Of a stretch of DNA of 10,016 nt, positions 1 through 7,616 are shown one piece after another (within the stretch, counting starts at the first letter, position 1; every line of letters starts with the position of its first letter). The notes beneath the pieces are model-generated. The model was not told where the DNA came from. It ran no database searches and was given only the letters and a program-made list of their open reading frames with translations. Both the position numbers and the translations under genes were made by a program. The stretch comes from Flavobacterium sp. (GTDB lineage: Bacteria; Bacteroidota; Bacteroidia; Flavobacteriales; Flavobacteriaceae): NCBI RefSeq assembly GCF_021151785.1, contig NZ_JAGKWP010000082.1:1-10016 (forward strand). Direction: 5' to 3'.

Positions 1-1313
1 TTACTATACTTTTTACGCAATTAATTTGGTCTCAAAATGACTCGTTAAAAATAAGAACACCTTTTGAGAACTATAATTTAACTTGGATAAATGGACAAAA
101 CAGACAAAAAGATTTTCCACTGCAATTAAAAGATAAAAATGGAGAAACTATTTTAACAGGTGTTGTTTATTTAGACGGTCATTTTAACTATAATTTTGCT
201 CATCCTAAAGACAACACACAAACCATATCTGCAGTAACCGCACGAAGTAATGAATTTAGTTTGGCACTAGCTAGTATTGGCATTGAATCAAACTATAAGA
301 ATACAATTGGTCGTTTATGGTTGCAAACAGGTAGTATGTTAAATATCATTCAGGAGACAGATGGTTCTATTAGTAGAGGTAGAAATACAAGTACCGGAAA
401 TTTAAAGTTTATTCGTGAAGCTGCAGCAGGTTATCATTTTAATGTTAATTACGGATTAAATGTAGAAATGGGTATTTTTATGAGTTATATTGGATTGGAA
501 AGCTATTTAACACAAGAAAACTGGAGCTATCAAAGAAGTATGGTTTGCGATTTTACTCCGTTTTATTTTCAAGGTGCAAGAGTACAATATTATCCAACAA
601 AAAACTACAAAACAGAACTTTGGCTATTAAATGGTTGGCAATCCTATAACAGTTGGAATAAAAATCCTGGAATAGGTAATTCAAATTATTTGAGACCTAA
701 TGAAAACATTCAGTTAGTAGCAAATTTTTATTATGGAAAAGACAGTAAAAGTGGTTCTCCTGAATTATCGAATATTATGCGTTTTCACCATGATAATAGT
801 ATTGTTTACAGATATATAAAAAAAACATCTAATCAAAAAGGTATTTCACAGGCTGCATTTAGTTTAAATAATCATTATGGATTTCAACAAGGAGATGGCT
901 TAAAATCAAAAGACAATTATATGATGGGGTCCTCTCTTGTGAATCGTTTATGGTTTAATCAAAATAAAATTGGCTGGACAACAAGAGTTGATTATGTAAC
1001 TAATCCAGGCGGATATTTAGCATTTACTCCTGCTCAATCAGGATTAATTCCTAATGATTATGAAACAGCCTTATCAGAAGGAAAAGATTTAAAAATGTGT
1101 CAATTGAGTACCACTTTTGATTTTATGCCTAATGATATTGTTACATTCCGAATCGAATATGCTTACAGAAATGCTAATATTCCCTATTTCACAGGGCCCG
1201 GAGGAACAACTTCACAAACTGGATTTTCAAATGATAGTTTAGACCCCAACTGGAAAGCAGATTTAAAAAAATCAGAGAATCGAGTTATAGTTGCTGTCAA
1301 TTTCAGATTATAA
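1..1313 (+). CDS. Outer-membrane beta-barrel porin, BBP2-like (5' end outside window)
   Basis: The frame is open from position 3 to the TAA at 1311-1313, giving about 436 residues, so the true start lies left of the window. The first visible residues (TILFTQLIWSQNDS) look like the end of a signal-peptide hydrophobic core and its cleavage region, so probably only about 10-15 residues are missing. The mature protein shows the pattern of Bacteroidota BBP2 / OmpL-like putative porins: a WINGQNRQKDFPL segment, a FNYNFAHPKD segment, then GIFMSYIGLESY, LLNGWQSY and RPNENIQL. It ends in alternating polar/hydrophobic strands with terminal VNFRL, typical of an outer-membrane barrel. Role by family: a channel or barrel in the outer membrane; the substrate cannot be read from sequence. 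It is followed by its own terminator, so it is probably not co-transcribed with the next barrel gene. The family call is my recognition, not a database result. Confidence 0.85.
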   Translation, partial: TILFTQLIWSQNDSLKIRTPFENYNLTWINGQNRQKDFPLQLKDKNGETILTGVVYLDGHFNYNFAHPKDNTQTISAVTARSNEFSLALASIGIESNYKNTIGRLWLQTGSMLNIIQETDGSISRGRNTSTGNLKFIREAAAGYHFNVNYGLNVEMGIFMSYIGLESYLTQENWSYQRSMVCDFTPFYFQGARVQYYPTKNYKTELWLLNGWQSYNSWNKNPGIGNSNYLRPNENIQLVANFYYGKDSKSGSPELSNIMRFHHDNSIVYRYIKKTSNQKGISQAAFSLNNHYGFQQGDGLKSKDNYMMGSSLVNRLWFNQNKIGWTTRVDYVTNPGGYLAFTPAQSGLIPNDYETALSEGKDLKMCQLSTTFDFMPNDIVTFRIEYAYRNANIPYFTGPGGTTSQTGFSNDSLDPNWKADLKKSENRVIVAVNFRL

Positions 1314-1328
1314 TTTTTAACCCATTTG

Positions 1329-1366
1329 AAAAAAAGACATATTTCTCATGATTTATGTCTTTTTTT
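1329..1366 (+). terminator. Rho-independent-type hairpin after first barrel gene
   Basis: A perfect 13-bp inverted repeat (AAAAAAAGACATA at 1329-1341 with TATGTCTTTTTTT at 1354-1366) encloses a 12-nt loop. The T-run of the right arm continues to 1367. It lies 16 bp after the stop codon of the upstream gene. The A-run and T-run make it potentially bidirectional, but only the plus direction has a gene ending here. Confidence 0.8.
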
Positions 1367-1383
1367 TGTATTTGATAATACAC

Positions 1384-1391
1384 TACATTTG
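1384..1391 (+). promoter_or_regulatory. Candidate -7 element TACATTTG for second barrel gene
   Basis: The octamer TACATTTG matches the Bacteroidota TAnnTTTG consensus. It would place transcription start only about 5 nt before the ATG at 1403. The -33 TTG is not at the usual spacing (the nearest TTTG, at 1365-1368, is 15 bp away), so this is a moderate to weak call. The terminator just upstream makes some promoter here necessary. Confidence 0.4.
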
Positions 1392-1402
1392 AAAAAAAAT
1401 TA

Positions 1403-2461
1403 ATGAAGAAATTTACAGTCTTTTTATTTTTGTTACAAATTGTATTTTCAAACGCACAAGACAGTATCTCTAAAGTTGCAATTGATTTTTCTGGATACAT
1501 TGACACTTATTATTCTTATGATTTTGACCAACCAGAGACGAAATACAAACAACCTTTTCAATACAATTACAACAGACAAAACAGTTTTAATTTAAATATT
1601 GCTTTATTAAGAGCCAATATTAGCTATGAGAATGTGTATGCAAAATTATCCGTTCATGCTGGTACTTATGTAGAAGACAATTATGCCGCAGAATCCATTA
1701 AATATATTAATGAAGCTTTTGTTGGTTTCTACTTAAACAAGAGCAAAAAAACGACAATTGAAGCCGGAATTCTACCTAGTTATATTGGATTTGAATCGGC
1801 TACAACCCACAGCAATCTGACTTTAACACGTTCTATTTTAGCGGAAAACTCTCCCTATTACATGACCGGTGTTAAATTAAATCATCAACTCAATAATCAA
1901 TGGAGTATTGCAGGTTTAATTACTAACGGCTGGCAGCATATTGAAAAAGTTGCTGCTTCTTTTCCACCAGCATTTGGAACGCAAATTGTATACAAACCTA
2001 ATGAAAACAACCTTTTAAATTGGAGTACTTTCATAGGAAAAGAGTATTATGGAACCGATTTAGGCTTTCGCTATTTCAGTAATTTCTATTGGGACAGCAA
2101 ATGGCATCCCAAGTGGCATGCTGTTATCGGATTTGATTATGGATTACAAGATGTAGCTCCCAATGGTACAAAATTAATCAATTGGTTTAGTCCAGTACTA
2201 ATTAACCAATACGCTATTCATTCCAAATGGCAAATAGCACATCGGATAGAATATTATCAAGACACTCAAAATGTACTACTTACAAGCTATAACTTACCCT
2301 TTAAGACTATTGGTAATTCAATAAATTTTGATTTTCTAGTGAATTCTAAATTTAAATTGAGAACGGAAGGTAAATGGTACCACGCTACCCAAAATATTTT
2401 TGATGAAAATACACAAAAAGATAATTTTTCTGTAACTTCGAGTTTGAGTTTTGAATTCTAA
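1403..2461 (+). CDS. Outer-membrane beta-barrel porin, BBP2-like
   Basis: The 352-residue product starts with a clear Sec signal peptide (MKKFTVFLFLLQIVFSNA, cleavage after residue 18). The remainder is built of alternating amphipathic strands and ends in SLSFEF, the aromatic C-terminus typical of outer-membrane barrels. It shares landmarks with the barrel just upstream: GILPSYIGFES (about 122-132), ITNGWQ (173-178) and YKPNEN (197-202) align with GIFMSYIGLES, LLNGWQ and RPNENI of that protein. The two are therefore diverged tandem relatives, this one lacking the NGxxRQ N-terminal block. It was assigned to the BBP2/OmpL-like putative porins by pattern. Role by family: outer-membrane channel, substrate unknown. 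The stop is separated by only 2 bp from the DUF389 start, indicating a two-gene operon. No Shine-Dalgarno precedes the ATG, which is normal for this phylum. Confidence 0.85.
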   Translation: MKKFTVFLFLLQIVFSNAQDSISKVAIDFSGYIDTYYSYDFDQPETKYKQPFQYNYNRQNSFNLNIALLRANISYENVYAKLSVHAGTYVEDNYAAESIKYINEAFVGFYLNKSKKTTIEAGILPSYIGFESATTHSNLTLTRSILAENSPYYMTGVKLNHQLNNQWSIAGLITNGWQHIEKVAASFPPAFGTQIVYKPNENNLLNWSTFIGKEYYGTDLGFRYFSNFYWDSKWHPKWHAVIGFDYGLQDVAPNGTKLINWFSPVLINQYAIHSKWQIAHRIEYYQDTQNVLLTSYNLPFKTIGNSINFDFLVNSKFKLRTEGKWYHATQNIFDENTQKDNFSVTSSLSFEF

Positions 2462-2463
2462 CT

Positions 2464-3507
2464 ATGATTGCTAAAATAGCCCTATTTAAACGTTACATCC
2501 GACAATTATTTGACCTAAAATCTTCTCAAGAAGCTGAAGAACAAACCTATTTTGAAATCAAAGAAGGTGTTGAATTTAAAGGTAAAAATTTATGGCTTTT
2601 AGCATTTGCTATTTTAATTGCCTGTATTGGTTTGAATATTAATTCAAAAAGTGCCGTTATTGGCGCTATGATACTTTCGCCTGTAATGGGACCTATTTTT
2701 GGTATTGGTTTTTCAGTAGGAACCTCTGATGTTGTCTTATTCAGAAACAGTTTGCAAAATGCCATTAAAATTATCATTGTCAGTGTTTTCTTTTCTACTT
2801 TATATTATGTAGTTAATCCCTATTCTATAGAAACGGAAGAACTAATTAGTTTTTCTAAGCCTACTTTTTTCGATGTATTATTAGCATTTATTGGCGGATT
2901 AGCTGCTATGCTTGCTATTTCAAGAGAAAGCGGCACACAAGTTATTATTGCTGTGGCTGTGGCAACATCTTGTATTCCACCGTTATGTACAGCAGGATTT
3001 GGTATTGCCAATTGTAATATAGAATATTTACTAGGGGGTCTGTATACCTATTCCATCAATTCCATTTTTATTGGTTTAGGAACCTTAATGATGACTAAAT
3101 ATTTAAAATTTAAACAACAGTCTGACAGAACCATTAAAAGTGTCAACGGATGGTTTGTGGTTCTTGGTTTACTCACACTTCTTCCAGCGCTTTACTTTGC
3201 CTATGAATTAGCCATTCAAAATATGTTTCAATACCGTGTAGAACGAGTGATAAACGATAAAATTGAGCCGCATTTTCATGTCATTAATTATTCTATTGAT
3301 TCAAAAAATAAAATAATTGAACTAGATGTTTCAACAACTTCATTCAACAGCAGTATAGATGCTCAAATAACCCAATATTTTATGCAAAACAACCTCAAAT
3401 GTCATGATGTTGTGGTTCATCAAAACATAGAAGAAAATCTGGACTTGGTAAAAGAAATCAAGAAATTACAAGTGGAAATCAAACAATTGAAAAAGGCAAA
3501 AAATTAA
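2464..3507 (+). CDS. DUF389 (TIGR00341-like) inner-membrane protein
   Basis: This is a 347-residue polytopic membrane protein. Hydrophobic segments lie at about 43-58, 65-85, 100-118, 135-153, 157-179, 187-210 and 229-250, so six or seven helices. The conserved signature of the DUF389 family is visible: NSKSAVIGAMILSPVMGPI (about 60-78), then GGLAAMLAISR (144-154) and ATSCIPPLCTAG (167-178), where polar and proline residues interrupt helices as in transporter-like folds. The N-terminal 40 residues and the C-terminal ~95 residues are soluble; the last ~25 residues (LVKEIKKLQVEIKQLKK) look like a short coiled coil. The function of DUF389 proteins is not established. Its start lies 2 bp after the barrel stop, so translation is probably coupled, and the gene pair may span both membranes. 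It converges with the serine ammonia-lyase gene with a 4-bp overlap. Confidence 0.9.
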   Translation: MIAKIALFKRYIRQLFDLKSSQEAEEQTYFEIKEGVEFKGKNLWLLAFAILIACIGLNINSKSAVIGAMILSPVMGPIFGIGFSVGTSDVVLFRNSLQNAIKIIIVSVFFSTLYYVVNPYSIETEELISFSKPTFFDVLLAFIGGLAAMLAISRESGTQVIIAVAVATSCIPPLCTAGFGIANCNIEYLLGGLYTYSINSIFIGLGTLMMTKYLKFKQQSDRTIKSVNGWFVVLGLLTLLPALYFAYELAIQNMFQYRVERVINDKIEPHFHVINYSIDSKNKIIELDVSTTSFNSSIDAQITQYFMQNNLKCHDVVVHQNIEENLDLVKEIKKLQVEIKQLKKAKN

Positions 3508-4919
3508 CAATCTGCCAACCCAACCGCTACGGCTAAACCACCTTCAGAAGTTTCTTTGTATTTATTATTCATATCCTTTGCCGTTTCCCACATGGTATTT
3601 ACCACTTTATCTAGAGGCACTTTAGCGTTTTTAGCATCGGTCTCTAAGGCCAATTCCGCCGCATTAATCGCTTTGATTGCGCCCATCGTATTACGTTCAA
3701 TACAAGGCACTTGTACCAATCCTCCAATAGGATCACAAGTTAAGCCCAAGTGATGTTCCATGGCAATTTCTGCCGCCATCAAAACTTGTTCTGGTGTTCC
3801 GCCCATCAATTCACATAAAGCACCTGCAGCCATTGCACTTGAAACTCCAATTTCAGCCTGACAACCACCCATAGCCGCTGAAATAGTCGCGCCTTTTTTA
3901 AAGATACTGCCAATTTCACCAGCCACCATCAAAAATTGTTTAATTTGATTTTCGTTTGCTTCGTGGTTTTCAATAACCATATAGTACATTAGCACAGCAG
4001 GAATTACCCCTGCACTTCCGTTTGTAGGCGCCGTAACCACACGACCTAAAGACGCATTTACTTCATTCACAGCCAATGCAAAACAAGAAACCCATTTCAA
4101 AATTTGTCTAAATTTCACTTCCGTCTGACGAATAATTTGCAACCAAGAATAGGGGTTATCATACGGCAATACACCAATTAAGTTTTTATGCATATCATAA
4201 GCACGACGTCTTACATTTAAACCTCCTGGCAACGTTCCTTCAGTATGACAACCAATATACATACATTCCAACATAGTATCCCAAATACGAAGTAACTCGT
4301 TATGAATTCCTTCTTCAGAACGCATGGATTTTTCATTTTCATAAACAATTTCTGAAATCTTTTTGTTTTCTTTTTGACAATATTCCAATAATTCTGTGGC
4401 TTTATCAATTGGGAAAGGAAAAGCACATTTAATATCACTTTTATGATTATCTTCTTTTTCTTTTACCACGAATCCACCTCCAATAGAATAAAAAGTAGAA
4501 GTATATTCTCCTTTGTCTGTATAAGCCGTAAATGTTAATCCATTGGCATGAAAAGGTAAAAAATTACGATTGAATACGATGTCTGTATTTACATGAAACG
4601 GAATTAAAATTTCGTTTCCTAAGAAAATTTCGTTTTTATTATTGATTGCAGAAATAATCACATCTATACTTTCCACTGGGATGTATTCTGGATCGGCACC
4701 ACTTAAACCTAGCATTACAGCTAAATCAGTTGCGTGGCCCTTCCCTGTCAATGACAATGAACCAAACAAATCTACTTTTACCCGATTGATATTATCCATT
4801 TGATTTTGATTTCTCAATTCGGCTAAAAATTTTTCTGCAGCACGCCAAGGCCCTAGGGTATGCGAACTTGAAGGTCCCACCCCTATTTTCAACATATCAA
4901 AAACTGAAATACATTCCAT
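3504..4919 (-). CDS. sdaA: L-serine ammonia-lyase (iron-sulfur type, single chain)
   Basis: The 471-residue product converts L-serine to pyruvate and ammonia (EC 4.3.1.17) in the cytoplasm using a [4Fe-4S] cluster rather than PLP. The small beta domain comes first, with GPSSSHT at 15-21, GSLSLTGKGHATD at 53-65 and SIGGGF at 145-150. The catalytic alpha domain follows, with APTNGSAG at 297-304, ISAAMGGC ending at Cys353, LTCDPIGG with Cys395 and VPCIERN with Cys406. These three cysteines match the cluster ligands of the family. The very last residue is Cys471, which fits the known 'tail-in-mouth' arrangement in which a C-terminal cysteine enters the active site. Both domains are on one chain and the length is normal, so the gene is intact. 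The start ATG is preceded by a good -7 element but no Shine-Dalgarno. It is monocistronic and convergent with the DUF389 gene. Confidence 0.97.
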   Translation of the reverse strand: MECISVFDMLKIGVGPSSSHTLGPWRAAEKFLAELRNQNQMDNINRVKVDLFGSLSLTGKGHATDLAVMLGLSGADPEYIPVESIDVIISAINNKNEIFLGNEILIPFHVNTDIVFNRNFLPFHANGLTFTAYTDKGEYTSTFYSIGGGFVVKEKEDNHKSDIKCAFPFPIDKATELLEYCQKENKKISEIVYENEKSMRSEEGIHNELLRIWDTMLECMYIGCHTEGTLPGGLNVRRRAYDMHKNLIGVLPYDNPYSWLQIIRQTEVKFRQILKWVSCFALAVNEVNASLGRVVTAPTNGSAGVIPAVLMYYMVIENHEANENQIKQFLMVAGEIGSIFKKGATISAAMGGCQAEIGVSSAMAAGALCELMGGTPEQVLMAAEIAMEHHLGLTCDPIGGLVQVPCIERNTMGAIKAINAAELALETDAKNAKVPLDKVVNTMWETAKDMNNKYKETSEGGLAVAVGLADC

Positions 4920-4939
4920 ATACTAAATCGTTATAGTAG

Positions 4940-4947
4940 CAAAGGTA
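4940..4947 (-). promoter_or_regulatory. -7 element TACCTTTG for the serine ammonia-lyase gene
   Basis: Read on the minus strand, this is TACCTTTG, a full match to the Bacteroidota TAnnTTTG element, with the ATG 20 bp downstream. The leader would be about 15 nt. No TTG occurs at the expected -33 position; that region is occupied by the 7-bp tandem repeats. Confidence 0.55.
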
Positions 4948-4948
4948 A

Positions 4949-4976
4949 AATTTAGAATTTAGAATTTAGAATTTAG
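4949..4976. repeat. Four perfect tandem copies of heptamer AATTTAG
   Basis: Four uninterrupted copies of AATTTAG (CTAAATT on the minus strand) fill 28 bp. They lie directly upstream of the -7 element of the serine ammonia-lyase gene, covering where its -33 element should be. Short AT-rich heptamers of this sort could vary in copy number. No coding function is evident. Confidence 0.9.
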
Positions 4977-5047
4977 AGGTGAAATTTTTATTTATTGTGC
5001 TACAAAAAGTTTCAATATTAAATGTATTTTTTCATTCCACCGGTATC

Positions 5048-5092
5048 TAAAAAAATAAAAAAGAATCTAATCAAAATTAGAAAAGATTCTTT
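5048..5092 (-). terminator. Terminator for the DEAD-box helicase transcript
   Basis: On the minus strand a hairpin is followed by an A/T tract. The outer arms are AAAGAATCT (5060-5068) and AGATTCTTT (5084-5092), a perfect 9-bp pair with a 15-nt loop. An alternative inner pairing joins CTAAT (5067-5071) to ATTAG (5076-5080). After the hairpin, reading leftwards, the minus strand runs into TTTTATTTTTTTTA, a strong U-tract. It lies about 67 bp beyond the helicase stop. It could also weakly stop plus-strand transcription, since TTT follows on that side. Confidence 0.65.
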
Positions 5093-5158
5093 CTTGTTAA
5101 TACTATATTTTATTGAACAGTATTTCCTTGTGACTTTAATTCACCTACATTTATGCCA

Positions 5159-6454
5159 CTAATACCAACGCTTTTTATTCTTCTTAGCCGCATCGGACTT
5201 TTTGGAATTAGAAGGTTTTTTAGCATTGCTTGTACCCGCTGGTTTTTGTCCAGAATTTTGTTTTTTTGGATTTCTTCGGTCGTTTTGCTTAGCTGTTTTT
5301 TCTTCTTCTGTATATTCTCTGAATGGAAACGGATTATCTTTTACCACTTTGATTTGTTGGCGGGTTAATTTCTCAATATCTTTCCAATATGCCAATTCAT
5401 CTTTACCACAAAACGAAATAGCTAATCCTTCATTTCCTGCTCTACCAGTACGACCAATACGGTGCACATAAGTTTCAGGAATATTAGGTATATCAAAATT
5501 AATAACAAAAGGAAGTAAGTCAATATCAATACCTCTAGCAGCAATATCAGTAGCTACGAGTACTCCAATTTGCTTAGTTTTAAACTCATCCAATACACGT
5601 AAACGAGCAGATTGCGATTTATCCCCATGTATGGCTTCTGCTTTAATTTCATTTTTTTTCAATGCTTTAACCACGTTATCTGCACTATGTTTGGTACGAA
5701 CAAAAACTAACACATTGGTCAACTTTTCTTCTTGAAGCAAATGAATCAATAATTTTCTTTTGTCTTCTTTTTGAACCATGTATACTTTTTGATTTATTTT
5801 TTCAGCTGTACTTGAAACAGGAGTAACCGAAACAAATTTTGGCTGTTTCAAAAATTGGTCTGCTAATTCTCTAATTGCAGCAGGCATAGTAGCCGAAAAC
5901 AATAATGTTTGTCTATTATCCGGAGTTAATTTTATGATTTTTTTTACATCATTGATAAAGCCCATATCTAACATTTGATCTGCTTCATCAATCACTAAAT
6001 GATGTAAATGATTCAAATCAATAAACCCTTGTTTGTGTAAATCCAATAATCGTCCTGGTGTAGCAATCAAAATATCTACTCCTTCTTTAATTTTATTTAC
6101 TTGCGGAACCTGATTGACACCACCATAAATCACCATTGCTTTCGTATTCATATAGCGACCATAGGTCTCAAAACTATCTAAAATTTGATGCGCTAATTCA
6201 CGAGTTGGTGCCAATACTAACGTTCGAATTACTTTTCTTTTATTTTTTGAGCCAATTATAGGATGTAAATAATTGAGAATAGGAATAGCAAATGCAGCTG
6301 TTTTACCCGTACCTGTTTGTGCACAACCAACTAAATCATGTTCTTCTAATATGATCGGAATCGCTTGTTGTTGAATAGGTGTGGGTGCTACATAATTTTC
6401 TTCCTTAAGTACTTCAGTAATATTACGGTGTAATTTTAAATCTTCGAATGTCAT
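5159..6454 (-). CDS. DEAD-box ATP-dependent RNA helicase, RhlE-like
   Basis: The 431-residue product is an ATP-driven RNA unwinder, probably acting in ribosome assembly or mRNA turnover. All core motifs are present in order: Q motif around TPIQQQ (25-30), Walker A AQTGTGKT (45-52), PTRELA (83-88), TPGRL (132-136), DEAD (156-159), SAT (187-189), ATDIAARGID (301-310) and HRIGRTGR (331-338). Domain one spans about 1-210 and domain two about 220-370. The C-terminal ~50 residues are lysine-, asparagine- and serine-rich and low in complexity, ending KKNKKRWY, a probable RNA-binding tail. That tail and the overall length resemble the RhlE subgroup, but Bacteroidota usually have several such paralogues and the exact orthologue cannot be settled here. 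The ATG start fits the family N-terminus (MTFEDLKLHR). It is transcribed divergently from the EamA gene. Confidence 0.95.
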   Translation of the reverse strand: MTFEDLKLHRNITEVLKEENYVAPTPIQQQAIPIILEEHDLVGCAQTGTGKTAAFAIPILNYLHPIIGSKNKRKVIRTLVLAPTRELAHQILDSFETYGRYMNTKAMVIYGGVNQVPQVNKIKEGVDILIATPGRLLDLHKQGFIDLNHLHHLVIDEADQMLDMGFINDVKKIIKLTPDNRQTLLFSATMPAAIRELADQFLKQPKFVSVTPVSSTAEKINQKVYMVQKEDKRKLLIHLLQEEKLTNVLVFVRTKHSADNVVKALKKNEIKAEAIHGDKSQSARLRVLDEFKTKQIGVLVATDIAARGIDIDLLPFVINFDIPNIPETYVHRIGRTGRAGNEGLAISFCGKDELAYWKDIEKLTRQQIKVVKDNPFPFREYTEEEKTAKQNDRRNPKKQNSGQKPAGTSNAKKPSNSKKSDAAKKNKKRWY

Positions 6455-6471
6455 ATATTAAATTTGTTTGG

Positions 6472-6479
6472 CAAAGATA
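6472..6479 (-). promoter_or_regulatory. -7 element TATCTTTG for the helicase gene
   Basis: On the minus strand this reads TATCTTTG, a full TAnnTTTG match ending 17 bp before the ATG. It would give a leader of roughly 10-12 nt, so there is no room for a long cold-shock-type 5' UTR of the sort some RNA helicase genes carry. No convincing -33 TTG was found at the usual distance. Confidence 0.55.
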
Positions 6480-6553
6480 GTCTATTTTTTTGTTGGTTGG
6501 TTTTAACATAAGATTAGCGTAGTAACATCCCTAATGTTAGAAGTATTAATTCT

Positions 6554-6561
6554 TATCTTTG
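6554..6561 (+). promoter_or_regulatory. -7 element TATCTTTG for the EamA transporter gene
   Basis: TATCTTTG is a full TAnnTTTG match, identical to the divergent box at 6472-6479. It ends 12 bp before the ATG at 6574, giving a leader of about 6 nt. The last three bases of the box (TTG, 6559-6561) are also an in-frame potential start codon, but they would lie upstream of the transcription start if this box is used. Confidence 0.55.
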
Positions 6562-6573
6562 AAAAAAATTACT

Positions 6574-7455
6574 ATGCCACTTAATAAATACTTTTTTTAC
6601 GCCTTATTCTCCTTTATCATATGGGGATTTTTTAGTTTAGCCTTAAAACCATTGCATAACTATCCTTCGATAGACATCTTGTTTTATAGAGTCTTTTTTT
6701 CTACAATTTTATTGTTACTACTAAATGTAACTCTTAGAAAAGACATTGTAAAAAACAGCTGGAATACCTTCTTGACCTTCAGTAAAAAAGAAAAAAAACA
6801 GTTTTTAACATTGACTATTGGTGGCGGATTTTTACTAGTATTAAATTGGTTTTTATTCATGTATGCCGTAAATCATGTAAGTTTACAATCGGCTTCCTTT
6901 GCCTATTTAATTTGTCCTATTATAACCACTGTACTAGCCTTTTTTCTTTTGAAAGAACGATTAAACCAATGGCAATGGATAGCTGTTTTGCTATGTATAA
7001 TTAGTTGTATTCTACTTGCCTATGGTCATGTACAAGATTTGATTTACAGTCTAATCATTGCCACATCTTTTGCCTTATATTTAATATCCCAACGTAAAAA
7101 TGGCAACTTTGATAAGTTCATTATTTTAACCATTCAATTGGTAATTGCCTCCTTTGTTTTGTTTCCTTTTTTTCCAAAATATGCTGGTCCCATCCCAACA
7201 GCTAGTTTATTTTACAATATGATGGCATTAATTGTCATTTTATTTACCATTATCCCTCTATATTTAAATTTGTATGCATTAAAAGGAATGAATTCTTCTG
7301 CCGTTGGAATTCTGATGTATACTAACCCATTGATTCATTTCATATTAGCTCTTTTCTATTTTAAAGAGAATGTACAAATAACACAATTAATAGCTTATGG
7401 CCTTATTGCTTTATCAATAGTAGTTTTCAACATAAAGAAAAAAACAACAAGCTAA
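6574..7455 (+). CDS. EamA/DMT-family permease, RarD-like
   Basis: With the ATG at 6574 the product is 293 residues of almost continuous hydrophobic helices, about ten in all, forming two five-helix EamA repeats in the inner membrane. Recognisable family features are IIWGFFSLALK near the N-terminus, DILFYRVFFS, NWFLFMYAVNHVSLQSASFAYLICP, and LLKERLNQWQWIAVLLC at the end of repeat one. The second repeat ends with MYTNPLIHFILALFYFKENV. Helix 1 (WG...K) and the NW...YAVN...S...Y motif resemble RarD more than other DMT subgroups. Role by family: export or uptake of small metabolites, substrate unknown. An upstream in-frame TTG at 6559 would add MKKIT but overlaps the -7 promoter box, so I chose the ATG. 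It is monocistronic. Confidence 0.88.
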   Translation: MPLNKYFFYALFSFIIWGFFSLALKPLHNYPSIDILFYRVFFSTILLLLLNVTLRKDIVKNSWNTFLTFSKKEKKQFLTLTIGGGFLLVLNWFLFMYAVNHVSLQSASFAYLICPIITTVLAFFLLKERLNQWQWIAVLLCIISCILLAYGHVQDLIYSLIIATSFALYLISQRKNGNFDKFIILTIQLVIASFVLFPFFPKYAGPIPTASLFYNMMALIVILFTIIPLYLNLYALKGMNSSAVGILMYTNPLIHFILALFYFKENVQITQLIAYGLIALSIVVFNIKKKTTS

Positions 7456-7482
7456 AGAATTGTTTTACAACATTTTATATTG

Positions 7483-7512
7483 AATTAAAATAGAATTTTT
7501 TCTAATTTAATT
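7483..7512 (+). terminator. Hairpin after the EamA gene, possible transcript end
   Basis: The arms AATTAAAATAGAA (7483-7495) and TTCTAATTTAATT (7500-7512) pair over 13 positions with one mismatch around a TTTT loop. The hairpin starts 28 bp after the stop codon. No T-run follows, so it may be an mRNA 3'-end stabiliser or a weak terminator rather than a classical one. Confidence 0.4.
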
Positions 7513-7616
7513 ATTAACACTAGACTATTTTCATTGCCTCCATTAAAGGTTACTTTTCTATTCTACAATTTATTGACACTTTTTAAAGGATAATTTCTGC
7601 CACAAAAAGCTATAAA

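Noticed and set aside
261..263. TTG as the start of the first barrel gene
   Set aside because: The same frame is open back to position 3 and encodes family-typical sequence, including a signal-peptide end, so the start lies outside the window.
1303..1506. Minus-strand open frame of 67 codons
   Set aside because: It spans a terminator, a promoter region and the signal peptide of the real plus-strand gene, and its protein is low in complexity with no recognisable feature.
3556..3753. Plus-strand open frame opposite the serine ammonia-lyase gene
   Set aside because: It is a shadow of a well-conserved enzyme; the real frame carries the cluster cysteines.
4949..4976. Heptamer array as a CRISPR-like structure
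   Set aside because: The 7-bp units have no spacers and there are no cas genes; it is a simple tandem repeat.
5153..5471. Two overlapping plus-strand frames opposite the helicase C-terminus
   Set aside because: Phe/Leu-rich sequence arises from reading the Lys/Asn-rich helicase tail backwards; no promoter or start signal.
6559..6561. TTG as the start of the EamA transporter
   Set aside because: It is part of the TATCTTTG promoter box, so it would not be in the transcript; the ATG 15 bp later fits.
7570..7600. TTGACA with TAATTTCT as an ordinary promoter in the dnaK spacer
   Set aside because: The downstream half does not match TAnnTTTG and the spacing is 15 bp; it would also leave a leader of over 160 nt.
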